Source of the DNA: Chloroflexota bacterium
GTDB lineage: Bacteria; Chloroflexota; Anaerolineae; B4-G1; SLSP01
Length of the DNA: 64,000 nucleotides
NCBI GenBank assembly: GCA_029555965.1
Contig: JAKQHY010000136.1
Location: forward strand, 1-64,000
Direction: 5' to 3'
A model generated the notes under the pieces. It searched no databases, had not been told where the DNA came from, and saw only the letters and a list, made by a program, of their open reading frames with translations. The first letter of the stretch is position 1. Every line of letters begins with the position of its first letter. The translations under genes were made by a program, and so were the position numbers. This document shows, in pieces, positions 7,601 to 15,844 of this stretch.

Positions 7601-8436
7601 CACGCGCCTCCGGGCAGTACGCCGCGCAGCTTGCCGCCGCAGGCGCATTTACGTTTCGCGGCAGGCAGCAAGCGCATCTGGTGATGGGGCGCGACCGCGC
7701 CACACCGGGTACACGCCCAGGTCACCGGACGGAAGTCGCGCAGCGCCCCGACACTCGCGGTCACGGCGCTTTCGACATCGGGATGTTTCAGGCTGCGCCA
7801 GGGCGCTTCCTGGAGATAGCCGGTGCCGGTGTGAACGTAGGTCGCCATCGCCGTACTGCGGCGAGCTGCCAGCCAGTGCGAGGTGTCGGCGGAGTAGAGC
7901 AATTCCCACAGCGTATCCAGCGCCTTCGCCCAACACAGGCCGAAAGCGTGCAAGCGGCCGGGGTATTCCGCTACCAAGGCGGTCAACTCAGCCAGCACCG
8001 TATCGCGGTCGCTGAGCGGGTTGTCCCGGCGCAGGTGCGGCACAAGGCCGCCGATGCCGACGATCTGCGATGCATCGAGCAGCCGGTGCAGCCGCCACAG
8101 GTCGCTGCCCCAGGGCCATACCGGGACGACCGGCACGGTGACGGGCAAGGTTTGTTTGACGGTTTGATAAACCTGGTAACTCGCCTCGGCGTCGCCGAAC
8201 ACGTCGGCAAACACCATGTCAAACGCGCGGCTGGTGGCCGCATGGAGCAGTGCGGGAAGGTCGAGGGATGTCCCGGCCTTGAAAGCCCGGTACGCGCCGG
8301 AATCCAGCGCGACGTGGGGGAACGCGGCGGCATTGGGCAGGTCGTGCGGGTCCACGAGCACCCGCGTCACGCCCAACGGCTGCAACGTGGCGGCATCTGC
8401 GGTATCCCGCAGGCCGGAAAAGTAGAATTTCAGCAT
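7600..8436 (-). CDS. TGT/DpdA-like transglycosylase with C-terminal zinc ribbon
   Basis: The 278-residue protein has the signature order of the tRNA-guanine transglycosylase superfamily: LDSGAYRAF (about 44-52, compare DSGGFQ with the general acid/base Asp), GIGGLVPH (127-134), LHAFGLCWAKAL (162-173) and SADTSHW (182-188, where TGT enzymes carry the nucleophilic Asp). A CTRCG...CACGG ribbon closes the protein. The family swaps a guanine for a 7-deazaguanine in tRNA, or in DNA for DpdA. The short length and lack of tRNA-recognition parts fit DpdA-like phage and plasmid proteins better. ATG 8436 has AGGAG upstream. The open frame continues far upstream (see 8437..8771). Confidence 0.7.
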   Translation of the reverse strand: MLKFYFSGLRDTADAATLQPLGVTRVLVDPHDLPNAAAFPHVALDSGAYRAFKAGTSLDLPALLHAATSRAFDMVFADVFGDAEASYQVYQTVKQTLPVTVPVVPVWPWGSDLWRLHRLLDASQIVGIGGLVPHLRRDNPLSDRDTVLAELTALVAEYPGRLHAFGLCWAKALDTLWELLYSADTSHWLAARRSTAMATYVHTGTGYLQEAPWRSLKHPDVESAVTASVGALRDFRPVTWACTRCGAVAPHHQMRLLPAAKRKCACGGKLRGVLPGGA

Positions 8437-8771
8437 AGGTTTAACTCCTGGGGTGGTAGCGCCGCGCGCGAGCGCGGCCAGGCGGACGGCGTATTTACGC
8501 CGGATGCGGCGGGCGACGTGGTAATCCCGCGTGTCCAGCGCGCCCAACGCCCGGTCGAGGTAAGTCGCAAATTCGGCGTCGGTGACGGAGGCGACGTGCT
8601 TCCCGATGAAGTGGGAGTGCGTGGAATACGTGTTTTTGTCAAGCGAAAAGGGACGCGTTTGATGGACGAAAAGGGACGCAGACGCTGAACTCCCGCTCCC
8701 GATAAAACGTACAGCCGGGGCCGCGCAGCGGCGTCCAGCAGACGAAGCAGCGACCATAATCGGGCGTTGGC
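8437..8771 (-). other. Gap with a coding remnant and repeat
   Basis: No clean gene is seen in 335 bp. The TGT-like frame stays open upstream and encodes a protein-like stretch (VTDAEFATYLDRALGALD, YHVARRIRRKYAVRLAAL) with no start codon. It then reaches the repeat at 8632..8679. A truncated gene whose 5' end was replaced by recombination at the repeat is a plausible reading. Confidence 0.45.
8632..8679 (+). repeat. CGAAAAGGGA repeat pair, inverted copy of 10119..10168
   Basis: GTTTTTGTCAAGCGAAAAGGG, then GATGGACGAAAAGGGACGC, holds two CGAAAAGGGA units 23 bases apart. The same arrangement, including the TTTTTGTCAAGCGAAAAGGGA start, occurs in opposite orientation at 10119..10168. The pair bounds a 1.4 kb segment. 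The units could be iterons, operators or recombination scars. Confidence 0.6.
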
Positions 8772-9452
8772 TCAAAAAGGCGCGGGTTCTTCTGCGGCGC
8801 AGGCATCTACCGCACTCCAATCCATCTTGGCGGCAAACTCGCGGAACAGTCGCCGACCGGCCGCGCCGATCTGCTCCTCAAGGTCTTCCCGATACTCAGC
8901 CAACAGGGCTTCAATCTGCGGAAGGGTCAGGTCGGACAGTTCGTCCTGGATGTCGGCCAGGCCGAAGTCGCCGAGGTGCAGCGGATCAGCGTCCGCCGGC
9001 GGGGGCAGCAATTCATCTTCTTGGGCGAAGCGCAGCATACTCTGGCGCAGCGCAGCTTTAAGTTGCGATTCCAGTGAGTTGCGGTGGTCGTTCAGGAGTT
9101 CATAGCATTGTCCCGCGGTCAATTCGGGGACAGCGGCGTGGACATCGCCCAAGAGGAACGCGCCAATATAGTCGTTTTCCACCGGCGCGTTTGACGGCAA
9201 GACCGCCGCGGCGGGCAGCTCGGTCGCCCAGGCGATGAAGTCGGTCACGGTCACGTCCAGGGGCAGCAGCACGGTGTCCGGCGGCTGGCCGGGACATTCA
9301 CGGTCAGCGATGACGGCAAGGGCGCGCCGATCATTCTGTTTCTGGTCATAGCCCAGGCAGACGCGCCGCCCGGATGGTTCACGGATAATCGCGCCATTGA
9401 GCAGCGCGGTCAACGCAGCAATAGCTGGGTGGGTAACAGTATTTTCAGACAT
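8772..9452 (-). CDS. Hypothetical protein, 226 aa
   Basis: ATG 9452 follows CAGGAG. The protein is acidic and helical in its C-terminal half (LPPPADADPLHLGDFGLADI, then EALLAEYREDLEEQ). No family is recognised. It lies 16 bp downstream of 9469..9882. Confidence 0.75.
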   Translation of the reverse strand: MSENTVTHPAIAALTALLNGAIIREPSGRRVCLGYDQKQNDRRALAVIADRECPGQPPDTVLLPLDVTVTDFIAWATELPAAAVLPSNAPVENDYIGAFLLGDVHAAVPELTAGQCYELLNDHRNSLESQLKAALRQSMLRFAQEDELLPPPADADPLHLGDFGLADIQDELSDLTLPQIEALLAEYREDLEEQIGAAGRRLFREFAAKMDWSAVDACAAEEPAPF

Positions 9453-9468
9453 AGGTGGGTTCTCCTGA

Positions 9469-9882
9469 TTAAGGTGTAAATAGACTCAGTTGGGGCTGGC
9501 GCATTATCTGCCACCAGCACCGGACCTCTTCCGCGGTGTAATCCAGAGGCGGGTATCTGCCGGCATCCATTGCCGCTTGCCAACGACAGGCGGCGATGGC
9601 CCATGCTGTCCAGAGGATTAAATCGGATTCAGCCTCCGGTGTTTCCGTGTCGGTATCCGGGGTCGGATAGCCGTGGCGATTGGCCAGGTCAATCAACTTG
9701 GGCGCGCGGCGCAGCAGCAGAGAGTGCGGGATGCGGGCGTGCAAATCCCAGGCGATCCGTTCGACGTAGGCATCGCGCTGCGCGGCCCAGGCTTCTTGCA
9801 CCTGGGTTATCAGCCGATTCAGTTCGATACGTGGGTTAGCTTGGAATAGCCCGGTTAGTAGAGCGCGGGTGTTGTGGTTCAT
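9469..9882 (-). CDS. Hypothetical protein with terminal clamp-binding-like motif
   Basis: The 137-residue helical protein starts at ATG 9882 after GGAG and directly follows leader copy B. It ends RQPQLSLFTP. QLSLF is the consensus for binding the bacterial sliding clamp (DnaN), and its place in a terminal tail is typical. The rest is unrecognised. A role near the replication fork is an inference from this motif alone. Confidence 0.7.
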   Translation of the reverse strand: MNHNTRALLTGLFQANPRIELNRLITQVQEAWAAQRDAYVERIAWDLHARIPHSLLLRRAPKLIDLANRHGYPTPDTDTETPEAESDLILWTAWAIAACRWQAAMDAGRYPPLDYTAEEVRCWWQIMRQPQLSLFTP

Positions 9883-9902
9883 AGCCGGTTTCTCCTAAAA
9901 GT

Positions 9903-10012
9903 AGCGCCGTAGTAATTTCTCCCCCGGACGGCGCGGCGGACGGTGACGCCGGGGGGAGCCGTAGCTCTGGCTAGGGCATTACGAGCGTAATGTCCTGGCC
10001 GCAGCCGCGGCA
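9903..10012 (-). promoter_or_regulatory. Structured leader RNA, copy B
   Basis: On the minus strand it reads GCCGC-GGCU-GCGGC, stem AGGACAUUAC / GUAAUGCCCU, GAGC-UACG-GCUC, then the stem CUCCCCCCGG / UCCGGGGGAG enclosing GUCACCGUCC, then AAUUACUACGGCGCUAC. It ends about 20 bases before the start of 9469..9882. It is the closest relative of copy A (5328..5440), with compensatory changes in the last stem. Confidence 0.65.
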
Positions 10013-10051
10013 CCGGGGCAGTCCTGCCCGACTACCCTATGATCCCAGGAG

Positions 10052-10168
10052 GGTTTCCTTTTTCGGGCAGCATCTGTTTCCCTTTTCGGCCATCAATCTC
10101 ACGACCTGACCTGGAAAGCGTTTCCCTTTTCGACCATCAATCGTTTCCCTTTTCGCTTGACAAAAACA
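10052..10168 (-). repeat. Iteron-like repeats (GTTTCCCTTTTCG)
   Basis: On the plus strand the unit GTTTCCCTTTTCG occurs near 10075, 10119 and 10142, with a weaker one near 10052. Two units carry the extension GRCCATCAATC. The last is joined to CTTGACAAAAAC. An inverted partner lies at 8632..8679. The position in a gene-free stretch between a primase-bearing operon and the PAPS-reductase gene fits an operator array or a replication origin. Confidence 0.55.
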
Positions 10169-10202
10169 ACTGTAAACCGGGCGGCGGCGCGGCAGTGGGA
10201 AA

Positions 10203-10262
10203 GTGTTAAAGCCAGCGATCCGTGATCGTTGGCTTTAACACTCAAAACGTGGGCCGTAGCCC
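10203..10262 (-). terminator. Long hairpin with adjacent UNCG hairpin (B')
   Basis: GTGTTAAAGCCAGCGATC and its near reverse complement form a 17-19 bp stem (10203..10241), followed on plus by AAAACGT and GGGC-CGTA-GCCC (10251..10262). The long stem is nearly identical to A' at 5448, with a change at one position. On minus, TTT follows the stem. Confidence 0.55.
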
Positions 10263-10353
10263 ATTACAGATTTCGGCAAATCATTGCAGATTTCCGCTTT
10301 TCGTGGCGGATTTCGGCAAATCATTGCAGATTTCCACAGATCATTGCAGTTCA
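10262..10353. repeat. Tandem repeat of ATTTCGGCAAATCATTGCAG
   Basis: The unit GATTTCGGCAAATCATTGCA occurs twice, about 45 bases apart, with further partial copies (ATTACAGATTTC, ATCATTGCAG). It fills the space between the stop of the PAPS-reductase-like gene (10356) and hairpin B'. No coding frame is supported here. Confidence 0.55.
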
Positions 10354-10355
10354 GC

Positions 10356-11216
10356 TTATATGAGGCGTAGCTGGAACGGACGTTCCGGGTCGAACAACGT
10401 GGTCATAGCCCGCTGCATCCACCAGGTCCGGCCGGTGGTAGTTTCAAAGTATTCGATGTATTGCCGCAACGCCTGGTTCTCGGCGCGCTGCGCCTGGTGG
10501 CACACGTCGCTCTGCGTCGCGTAGATGCAGAAACGACAGCCGGTGCGCGGGCCGCCCTCGGTGTCCTGGTCGTACATCTGCCAGGGCGTCATTCCCTGCG
10601 CGGCATAGGCCGGGTGCGGGGCGACGGTGTGCGCGTGGAGCGTGCGGAAGATGGCGCGCCGGCTCAGGTCGTGAACCGGCTCCCAATTCCAGGCGACAGT
10701 GCCGTCAGCCCAGCGCAAGCGCGGCCAGAGCGTCGGTTTCCGGGCGCGGCGCGGACTTTCGCCGGCGCGCTCGCCCAGGGCGATGATGAGGTCCGGGCCG
10801 AGTTGGACGCGGTGTTGCCGGAGCCAGGCGTCGAGCAGTTCGATTTTTCCATATTTTGTGCAATACCTGGTGGCAGGACTCGGCGGCCATTTTCGGCGAA
10901 ATGCCAGGTCGGTAACGCCGGCGATGACGCCCGGCGTACCGAGCGGCACGATGTCGGCTTCACTGTGGATGTCGCGGATTTCCCGGCGTTTGACGCTGCA
11001 CCTATCCCCCACCGGCTGGTAGAGGATTTGCTGAGCGACCAGGCGCACGCCGAGGTGGGTACACAGTTGTTGCACGTAGGGCAAGGTCTCTGGCCAATCT
11101 TCGGGGAGCACCTGGTAATGGGCAATGACGCGGGCCGCGCCATAGTGCATGACCAGGCGCAAGAGCATGGCGACGGAGTCCTTACCCCCGCTGAGTGAAA
11201 CGACAATTGGGGGCAT
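10356..11216 (-). CDS. PAPS-reductase-family (adenine nucleotide alpha hydrolase) protein
   Basis: The 286-residue protein starts MPPIVVSLSGGKDSVAM; SGGKDS (residues 9-14) is the PP-loop that binds ATP. Further family features are YCTKYGK, GERAGESPRRARK and a CRFC pair near the C-terminus, where phage and element members carry a metal or Fe-S site. Relatives include PAPS reductase and DndC, the ATP-pyrophosphatase of DNA phosphorothioation; this one is not clearly either. I chose ATG 11216, 17 bp past the upstream stop, over the longer frame to 11375 that overlaps it. It may act in nucleic-acid modification together with the TGT-like gene nearby. Confidence 0.75.
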   Translation of the reverse strand: MPPIVVSLSGGKDSVAMLLRLVMHYGAARVIAHYQVLPEDWPETLPYVQQLCTHLGVRLVAQQILYQPVGDRCSVKRREIRDIHSEADIVPLGTPGVIAGVTDLAFRRKWPPSPATRYCTKYGKIELLDAWLRQHRVQLGPDLIIALGERAGESPRRARKPTLWPRLRWADGTVAWNWEPVHDLSRRAIFRTLHAHTVAPHPAYAAQGMTPWQMYDQDTEGGPRTGCRFCIYATQSDVCHQAQRAENQALRQYIEYFETTTGRTWWMQRAMTTLFDPERPFQLRLI

Positions 11217-11232
11217 TGGCGGTCTCCAGCAA

Positions 11233-12363
11233 CTACTCGTCGTCGCCCGCGTCGGGAGCGAAGTCGGCGGGCAGCGCCACCTTTTCGTAGTAGTTGCCCG
11301 GCCCGGAAATCTCCAGGGAGGGGTCCAGGAGATCGGACTCGGCAGCGTGTAGGTACAGCGCCAGGGCAGCGCCAATGGTGGGGGCGCGCCCCATATATTC
11401 GCCGTCCATCACCCACCAGTCATCCGGGACAGCAATGGGCGTTTCGTCTTCATCGTCTTCGGCGTCTTCGTCCAGGTCAGCCGGATCGAAATCGGCGGGC
11501 AGACGGACGAACTCGTGGTAATCCCCGTGTTGGATTTCCAGCAGGCCGTCCTGTATTGCGGTGTTTTTAGCCACGTAGGCATAGACGGCGAGGGCGCCGC
11601 CGATAGTCGCGGCGCGGGCACGGTGTCCTGCGCCGTCCATCACCCACCAGTCGTGCGCTGGTGCCGGCGGCTGGGGTGGGGTAGCTTCTTCCAGGGCCGT
11701 CGGCGTGGCGGCGGGTGGTTCCGAGTTTATCCTGTCTGTCCCCGCCTCGATTTCGGCCATGGTCAGCCGCCTGATCATCAGACGCAGCTTAGGGTCGTCG
11801 CGTACCAGTTGGTCGTAGATAACCCCCGCCGCGGCGCAGGTGGCGGTACGGGCGTGATAATTACCTGCGTCATCCATCACCCACCAATCGGCATCGGCAG
11901 CCGTCGGCGTGACGGCGGGTGGTTCCGAGTTTTCCGGCGCCCCTTCCGGGTGCAGTGTGCCGGTGAAGCACACCCCCGGATTGTGGGCTGGGCGCACTTC
12001 CACGCGCAGCGCCTCGGGCGCGGTGACCTCGCAGGTGACATCGTACAACTCGCCGGGAATGACCGCGTTGGCCAGCGCCAGCCAGCCGAGGCGGGCGGCG
12101 GCTTCGAGAAACGGCTTAGGATCAAGGCCGAGATTAGCGAGGCCATTCGCGGCGGCGGACACGGCCATTGCCTGCCCGTAACGCTCCCAGGTGACGGGAT
12201 CGTAGGTCTCCCACAGCACCGCCGCGGCGGGCGGGTAGTTCGCCGGGGAGTAGATGGTCACGTCCGCCAGGTTAAAGTCTGGCGTGACTTCGATGGAAAA
12301 AGCTGTGTAGGGGAGCAGGTCGCCTTCCGGCTGTAGCCGCTCTATTTGTTTGACGAGTTTCAT
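11233..12363 (-). CDS. Hypothetical protein with three DWWVMD repeats
   Basis: ATG 12363 (MKLVKQIERLQPEGD) follows AAGGAGA; the frame extending to 12561 is not used. The 376-residue product has an N-terminal part of about 180 residues followed by three copies of a module starting D/DD-WWVMD, then about 40 residues with R-A-x-T and hydrophobic helices. The modules are separated by Pro/Thr/Ala or acidic linkers. The modules look like a small repeated binding domain. No family is recognised. Confidence 0.75.
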   Translation of the reverse strand: MKLVKQIERLQPEGDLLPYTAFSIEVTPDFNLADVTIYSPANYPPAAAVLWETYDPVTWERYGQAMAVSAAANGLANLGLDPKPFLEAAARLGWLALANAVIPGELYDVTCEVTAPEALRVEVRPAHNPGVCFTGTLHPEGAPENSEPPAVTPTAADADWWVMDDAGNYHARTATCAAAGVIYDQLVRDDPKLRLMIRRLTMAEIEAGTDRINSEPPAATPTALEEATPPQPPAPAHDWWVMDGAGHRARAATIGGALAVYAYVAKNTAIQDGLLEIQHGDYHEFVRLPADFDPADLDEDAEDDEDETPIAVPDDWWVMDGEYMGRAPTIGAALALYLHAAESDLLDPSLEISGPGNYYEKVALPADFAPDAGDDE

Positions 12364-12414
12364 TGGGGTATCTCCTTCAAGTTGAAATGGTGAATAGATA
12401 TAAGTAAGTGCCAG

Positions 12415-12454
12415 GAGATACCCTGCTAACCCGTCGCCGGGAGCAAGGTATCTC
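12415..12454. terminator. Hairpin GGAGATACC / GGTATCTCC
   Basis: A perfect 9-bp stem with a long GC-rich loop lies between the genes 12473..12682 and 11233..12363. It has no T-run. Confidence 0.35.
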
Positions 12455-12472
12455 CCGGCGGGGTGAAAAGGC

Positions 12473-12682
12473 TTAACGCCCGAGGCGGCCTTGCGGCGGC
12501 ACCTGGTAGTCGTTGCCGACGCCCAGCGCCCGCTTGAGGGCGGTGATGGACATTGAAACAACTTCCCAAGTGCAGTGCTTCGCCCCCATCTGTCGCCGGA
12601 TCTCGTCTTCTGAGAATCCTTGCAGCTTCAGGTTGAGCACGCGGCGCAGCATCTTGGTGTGGCGGTTATCACTATCAGCCAT
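12473..12682 (-). CDS. Small helix-turn-helix-like protein, 69 aa
   Basis: ATG 12682 follows AAGGAG. The product (LNLKLQGFSEDEIRRQMGAK, then ITALKRALG) has the helical pattern and GFSxxEI turn of a small DNA-binding helix-turn-helix protein. It could be a local regulator. This is an inference from pattern only. Confidence 0.6.
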   Translation of the reverse strand: MADSDNRHTKMLRRVLNLKLQGFSEDEIRRQMGAKHCTWEVVSMSITALKRALGVGNDYQVPPQGRLGR

Positions 12683-12752
12683 AGTTAGCTCCTTGTTTAC
12701 GGTGAATTGACCAGGGCGAAGTGTCCCGGATTAAAACATAGGTTAGCATACG

Positions 12753-12775
12753 AAGAAACCGTTGACGGTTTCTTC
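12753..12775 (-). terminator. Hairpin GAAGAAACCGT / ACGGTTTCTTC
   Basis: A perfect inverted repeat sits just downstream of the stop of 12782..13366 on the minus strand. The stem is AT-balanced with a short loop. There is no clear T-run, so termination is likely but not certain. Confidence 0.45.
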
Positions 12776-12781
12776 GCTAGC

Positions 12782-13366
12782 TCAAAACAGCGCCAACTGC
12801 TGGGGCGGGTCTGGGGGCTGGGCCGGGTCGCCCGGGGCCGGTCGCATTGTGAGCGTGCGCTCGGTCAGTACGTAGACCTGGCCCTGGCATTCCACCTGGC
12901 AGCCGCCGTAGCCGTGGGGTCCCCAGTAGGGGTCTTTGCGGCCGCGCACCGGCTCATCCGGGTATTGCGTGGCGAAGATCTCGGGCGTTACCACCTCATC
13001 AGCGTGGATTTCGGCGTGTTCGCCATCGAAGTAGCCCCCGGTGTTAACCCAGAGCCGGCCTTCATAAGCCACGGGTGGGGTTTTGAGGCGATGTGCCATA
13101 ATCTTGTCGGCGCAGTAACCCGGCCGTAGCCGCCGAAACAGCGCCGTGTCGGTGATTTCCAGGTGTAGGCCCTGGTCAGCCAGCCAGGCGCGCCCAGCGT
13201 CAGTCAGGCCGTCATCCGTGAGCCAGCCCAGTTCCACCAGGGCCTGGCGGTCCGTGTCTGACAGTGTTTGTCCAGCGGCGTACCCGTGCAGGTTGGGTGT
13301 CCGCCGTTCGTGGGCGTGTTGCCGCTTTAAGTTATCCCAGAACTCTTGAAATTCCGCTTTGTCCAT
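12782..13366 (-). CDS. Hypothetical protein ending in a clamp-binding-like motif
   Basis: ATG 13366 follows GGAGG and the stop of 13368..14033. The 194-residue product (MDKAEFQEFWDNLKRQHAHE) has a winged-helix-like N-terminal half (LSDTDRQALVELGWLTDDGL, then TDAGRAWL, the pattern seen in small transcription-factor domains). The end is PPQQLALF, close to the QLxLF sliding-clamp motif. Function is unknown. Confidence 0.7.
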   Translation of the reverse strand: MDKAEFQEFWDNLKRQHAHERRTPNLHGYAAGQTLSDTDRQALVELGWLTDDGLTDAGRAWLADQGLHLEITDTALFRRLRPGYCADKIMAHRLKTPPVAYEGRLWVNTGGYFDGEHAEIHADEVVTPEIFATQYPDEPVRGRKDPYWGPHGYGGCQVECQGQVYVLTERTLTMRPAPGDPAQPPDPPQQLALF

Positions 13367-13367
13367 C

Positions 13368-14033
13368 TTAGCCTCCGGTGACGAGGAACACCGGCGCCGC
13401 CGGCCAGGGCACAAACGTCAGGCCGTTGACCGTGAGGGTCGCGCCGGCCTGGAGTGCCGTCTCGATGTCGGAGGTGTCCGGGTGAACAAAGAGGGGCAAG
13501 GGCCGGCGGAAACGCCGAAACTGTTCGCGGATGACCCCCCAGCGCAACGGCCAGGCTTGTTCCGGGTCGCGGCCTTGACGGAGCAGTTCTTGCCGCACGG
13601 CGATGGTAGCCCTGCGTAGTTGCCAACTGCGGCAAGTATTCGCACCGGGGCAGTCGGAGCAGTGCTGGATCGCGGCTATCCGGCGGTCGCGCTCGTGGAT
13701 GAAGTCCCACGTATGGCGCGGCCAACCGGCGGTCTCCAGCGCGGCTTCCACCGCCGTCCAGAGGCATAGCCGGAATTGACCGGCGCTGGCGCCCTCGCTG
13801 TCGTGGGTGAAGCCCAGCAAAGCGGCGACGCTGCCGGTGATGTCCTCCGGCATTGGGGGCAGGAGGGGCACGGCGCGGCTGGGGCCGGGAGCAACGTGGC
13901 TAGAAACGGGGGCCGGCGGCCGGGATGTCCATAACGGGGTTTGTCGGACGGCCGGGGTAACGCGCGGTGCGGGTGGGATAAGGGTACGAATCGGGCGCGG
14001 GACGGCAGCGGGAAGGTCAAAGAGGGTGTCCAT
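13368..14033 (-). CDS. Hypothetical protein, 221 aa
   Basis: The N-terminal 70 residues are Pro/Ala-rich and probably disordered, starting MDTLFDLPAA. The rest is folded, with HCSDCPGANTC (a possible metal site) in the middle and a basic helical stretch after it. No family is recognised. It lies 9 bp downstream of 14043..14687 and abuts 12782..13366. Confidence 0.7.
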   Translation of the reverse strand: MDTLFDLPAAVPRPIRTLIPPAPRVTPAVRQTPLWTSRPPAPVSSHVAPGPSRAVPLLPPMPEDITGSVAALLGFTHDSEGASAGQFRLCLWTAVEAALETAGWPRHTWDFIHERDRRIAAIQHCSDCPGANTCRSWQLRRATIAVRQELLRQGRDPEQAWPLRWGVIREQFRRFRRPLPLFVHPDTSDIETALQAGATLTVNGLTFVPWPAAPVFLVTGG

Positions 14034-14042
14034 TGACGCGCC

Positions 14043-14687
14043 CTATTCAGTCGCCGGTTCTTCCCACGGCCACGTCCAGGTCACATCCGTGACGATCCGG
14101 CAGGTGATGCCCAGGTTGCGGCGACTATCGCGCCAGGCGCGGGCCTGGGCGTAGCTCATGGTGTCGCTAACATAGCCGTCGCGCCCCGTCCAGTCGGTGT
14201 CCACGACCCGGTAGATGGGCCGCAGCGTCGCCAGGAGTTGCACCGGTGTCCCGTCCGGGGCGGTCGTGATAGGGGTTGCTTCGTAGCGCAGCCAATGGCT
14301 GACCGTCTCGCCGGCGGCGTTGAGGACTCGGTACAGCCGGGCCGGGTCAGGATTAGGATCACTGGTTTCGCTGTAGTCCCGCCGCACCTCGCCGGCGGTC
14401 TGCTGCATCCACGCCTGTTCCTCGCCGGAGAGCGGGAACTGCGGGTGGTAGCCGCAGACCGGGCAATAGACCTGGGTGATACGCTCGGTGATTGCCGGAC
14501 CGGTGGTTTCGGTGCGCATCGTGAGGCAGTGATCGGGGTCGCCGGTGATCTGCACGGCGGCGCGGCGGTAAGTGCGCTGCACCATCACGACCATGCGCTG
14601 GCCGCAGGTGCAGTAGATGAGGCCGTCCTCGTCGGCGTAACCCACGAAGAGGCCATTGAAATACACGGGGGTATGGGTGTCGTCCAT
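14043..14687 (-). CDS. Hypothetical protein with zinc-ribbon pairs, 214 aa
   Basis: ATG 14687 follows AAGGAC. CTCGQ near residue 26 and CPVCGYH near residue 75 form a split zinc ribbon; the C-terminal half is beta-rich and Trp-rich (VTWTWPWEEP). No family is recognised. It is the first gene after hairpin E', probably an operon head. Confidence 0.7.
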   Translation of the reverse strand: MDDTHTPVYFNGLFVGYADEDGLIYCTCGQRMVVMVQRTYRRAAVQITGDPDHCLTMRTETTGPAITERITQVYCPVCGYHPQFPLSGEEQAWMQQTAGEVRRDYSETSDPNPDPARLYRVLNAAGETVSHWLRYEATPITTAPDGTPVQLLATLRPIYRVVDTDWTGRDGYVSDTMSYAQARAWRDSRRNLGITCRIVTDVTWTWPWEEPATE

Positions 14688-14837
14688 TAGTAGTGTCCTT
14701 TCTGGTTAGGTTGAGGGTAGGGTATTCGGGTTTAGTGCCTGGGTTCACGGCGCTAAACTGCGGGCAACGGCGGAGTCAGTTCCGTCACTGCCCGCAGTTG
14801 GGCGACGTACAGGTAATTGGCGTGGGGTAGTGAAAAC

Positions 14838-14895
14838 AGGGCTAAAGTCAATGCGTCAGCATTGACTTTAACCCTAACAACGGTGGCCGTAGCCA
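14838..14895 (-). terminator. Rho-independent-like terminator with UNCG hairpin (E')
   Basis: AGGGCTAAAGTCAATGC and GCATTGACTTTAACCCT pair (14838..14875). On minus the stem is followed by GTTTTC. The small hairpin TGGC-CGTA-GCCA (14884..14895) precedes it in transcription. It lies between the stop of 14903..15844 and the head of the next operon. Confidence 0.6.
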
Positions 14896-14902
14896 GGCGC
14901 GG

Positions 14903-15844
14903 TCAGGCCGCGCAAAGTTCAAATTCTGCGTCCGCCGCGCACATCTTGATCGGCGTGTCCGGGCAGCTGTCAAAGCGGAGCGTGACGACGCGCGTGCTGG
15001 GGGTGGCGGTCACTGTTCCTACCTGGTTCAGAATGTCTATCTCCGTGTCCGGCGTCAACAGCACCCTGCGCAGGTTGATGCCGCCACCAACGAAGCGCAG
15101 GCGTTGCCCTACCCGGAATTTCCGGGCCAGATATTCGGCGACGATTGCCGGCACGTCGTCCGGCACAGTGGGATAGGGCACAATCCCCAACTCCCACCAA
15201 GCCACCAATAGGGCTTGTGCCGTAGGGGTGGTTATCCCTGGCGGTGTTTGCGCGTTATGCGGCGTACTGGGGTGGCAGTCCGCTGACGTGCGCATCGTAT
15301 AGTGGTGTTCCGGGGAACCCGGCGTTGCCGGGTCAGGTTCCCCGGCCAGCAGCGTTACGCGGTAGCCGCTCGGCGTCGGCGTGACGTGCGCCTGGTAGGT
15401 GTCGGCGTGCTGCGCGGCGGCGTCTGGTTGGGCTTTCTCCCATTGAGCATACGCCACGTCGGTCAACATCTCGCGCAGCGAATCTTTGCCGGTTTCCCAG
15501 GCCAAGACCGGCGCGTAGCCGATGGTGGTGGCGAACAGCGCGGCCGGCGCGTCAGGATAAGTCCAGCCGCAGGCCGGGTCGCCGCAATAGGCGCTGATGA
15601 GCGTCGTTTCTGTGCCGTCGCTGTCGTCGGGGTCAAATTCGAGGTCGTCAGTGCCGGCGGCGTGGGGGATGACACCGCTATCCCGGCGTTCGATTTCAAG
15701 GTAAATGCCTTTGCCGCAGCGGGGGCAAGTTGGGCGGCCGTCGTGGTCGGCATTGGTTGCGGCCAGGATGTCAGTCGGGCCAATTTCGGGGGCGGTCAGC
15801 TGGGTGGCGGCCGCCGGGTCTTTTAAGACTTGGTTCAGGTTCAT
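14903..15844 (-). CDS. Hypothetical protein with N-terminal zinc ribbon, 313 aa
   Basis: ATG 15844 overlaps the stop of 15841..16284 by ATGA, so translation is coupled. A longer frame to 15928 is unlikely. Residues about 40-95 hold CPRCGKG and CGDPACGW, a zinc ribbon with a long insert. The C-terminal part (FRVGQRLRFVGGGINLRRVL) reads as a beta-barrel-like domain. No family is recognised. Confidence 0.7.
   Translation of the reverse strand: MNLNQVLKDPAAATQLTAPEIGPTDILAATNADHDGRPTCPRCGKGIYLEIERRDSGVIPHAAGTDDLEFDPDDSDGTETTLISAYCGDPACGWTYPDAPAALFATTIGYAPVLAWETGKDSLREMLTDVAYAQWEKAQPDAAAQHADTYQAHVTPTPSGYRVTLLAGEPDPATPGSPEHHYTMRTSADCHPSTPHNAQTPPGITTPTAQALLVAWWELGIVPYPTVPDDVPAIVAEYLARKFRVGQRLRFVGGGINLRRVLLTPDTEIDILNQVGTVTATPSTRVVTLRFDSCPDTPIKMCAADAEFELCAA

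Noticed and set aside
10045-10168. CRISPR array
   Set aside because: Repeats are short, irregularly spaced and only three or four; no cas genes are nearby.
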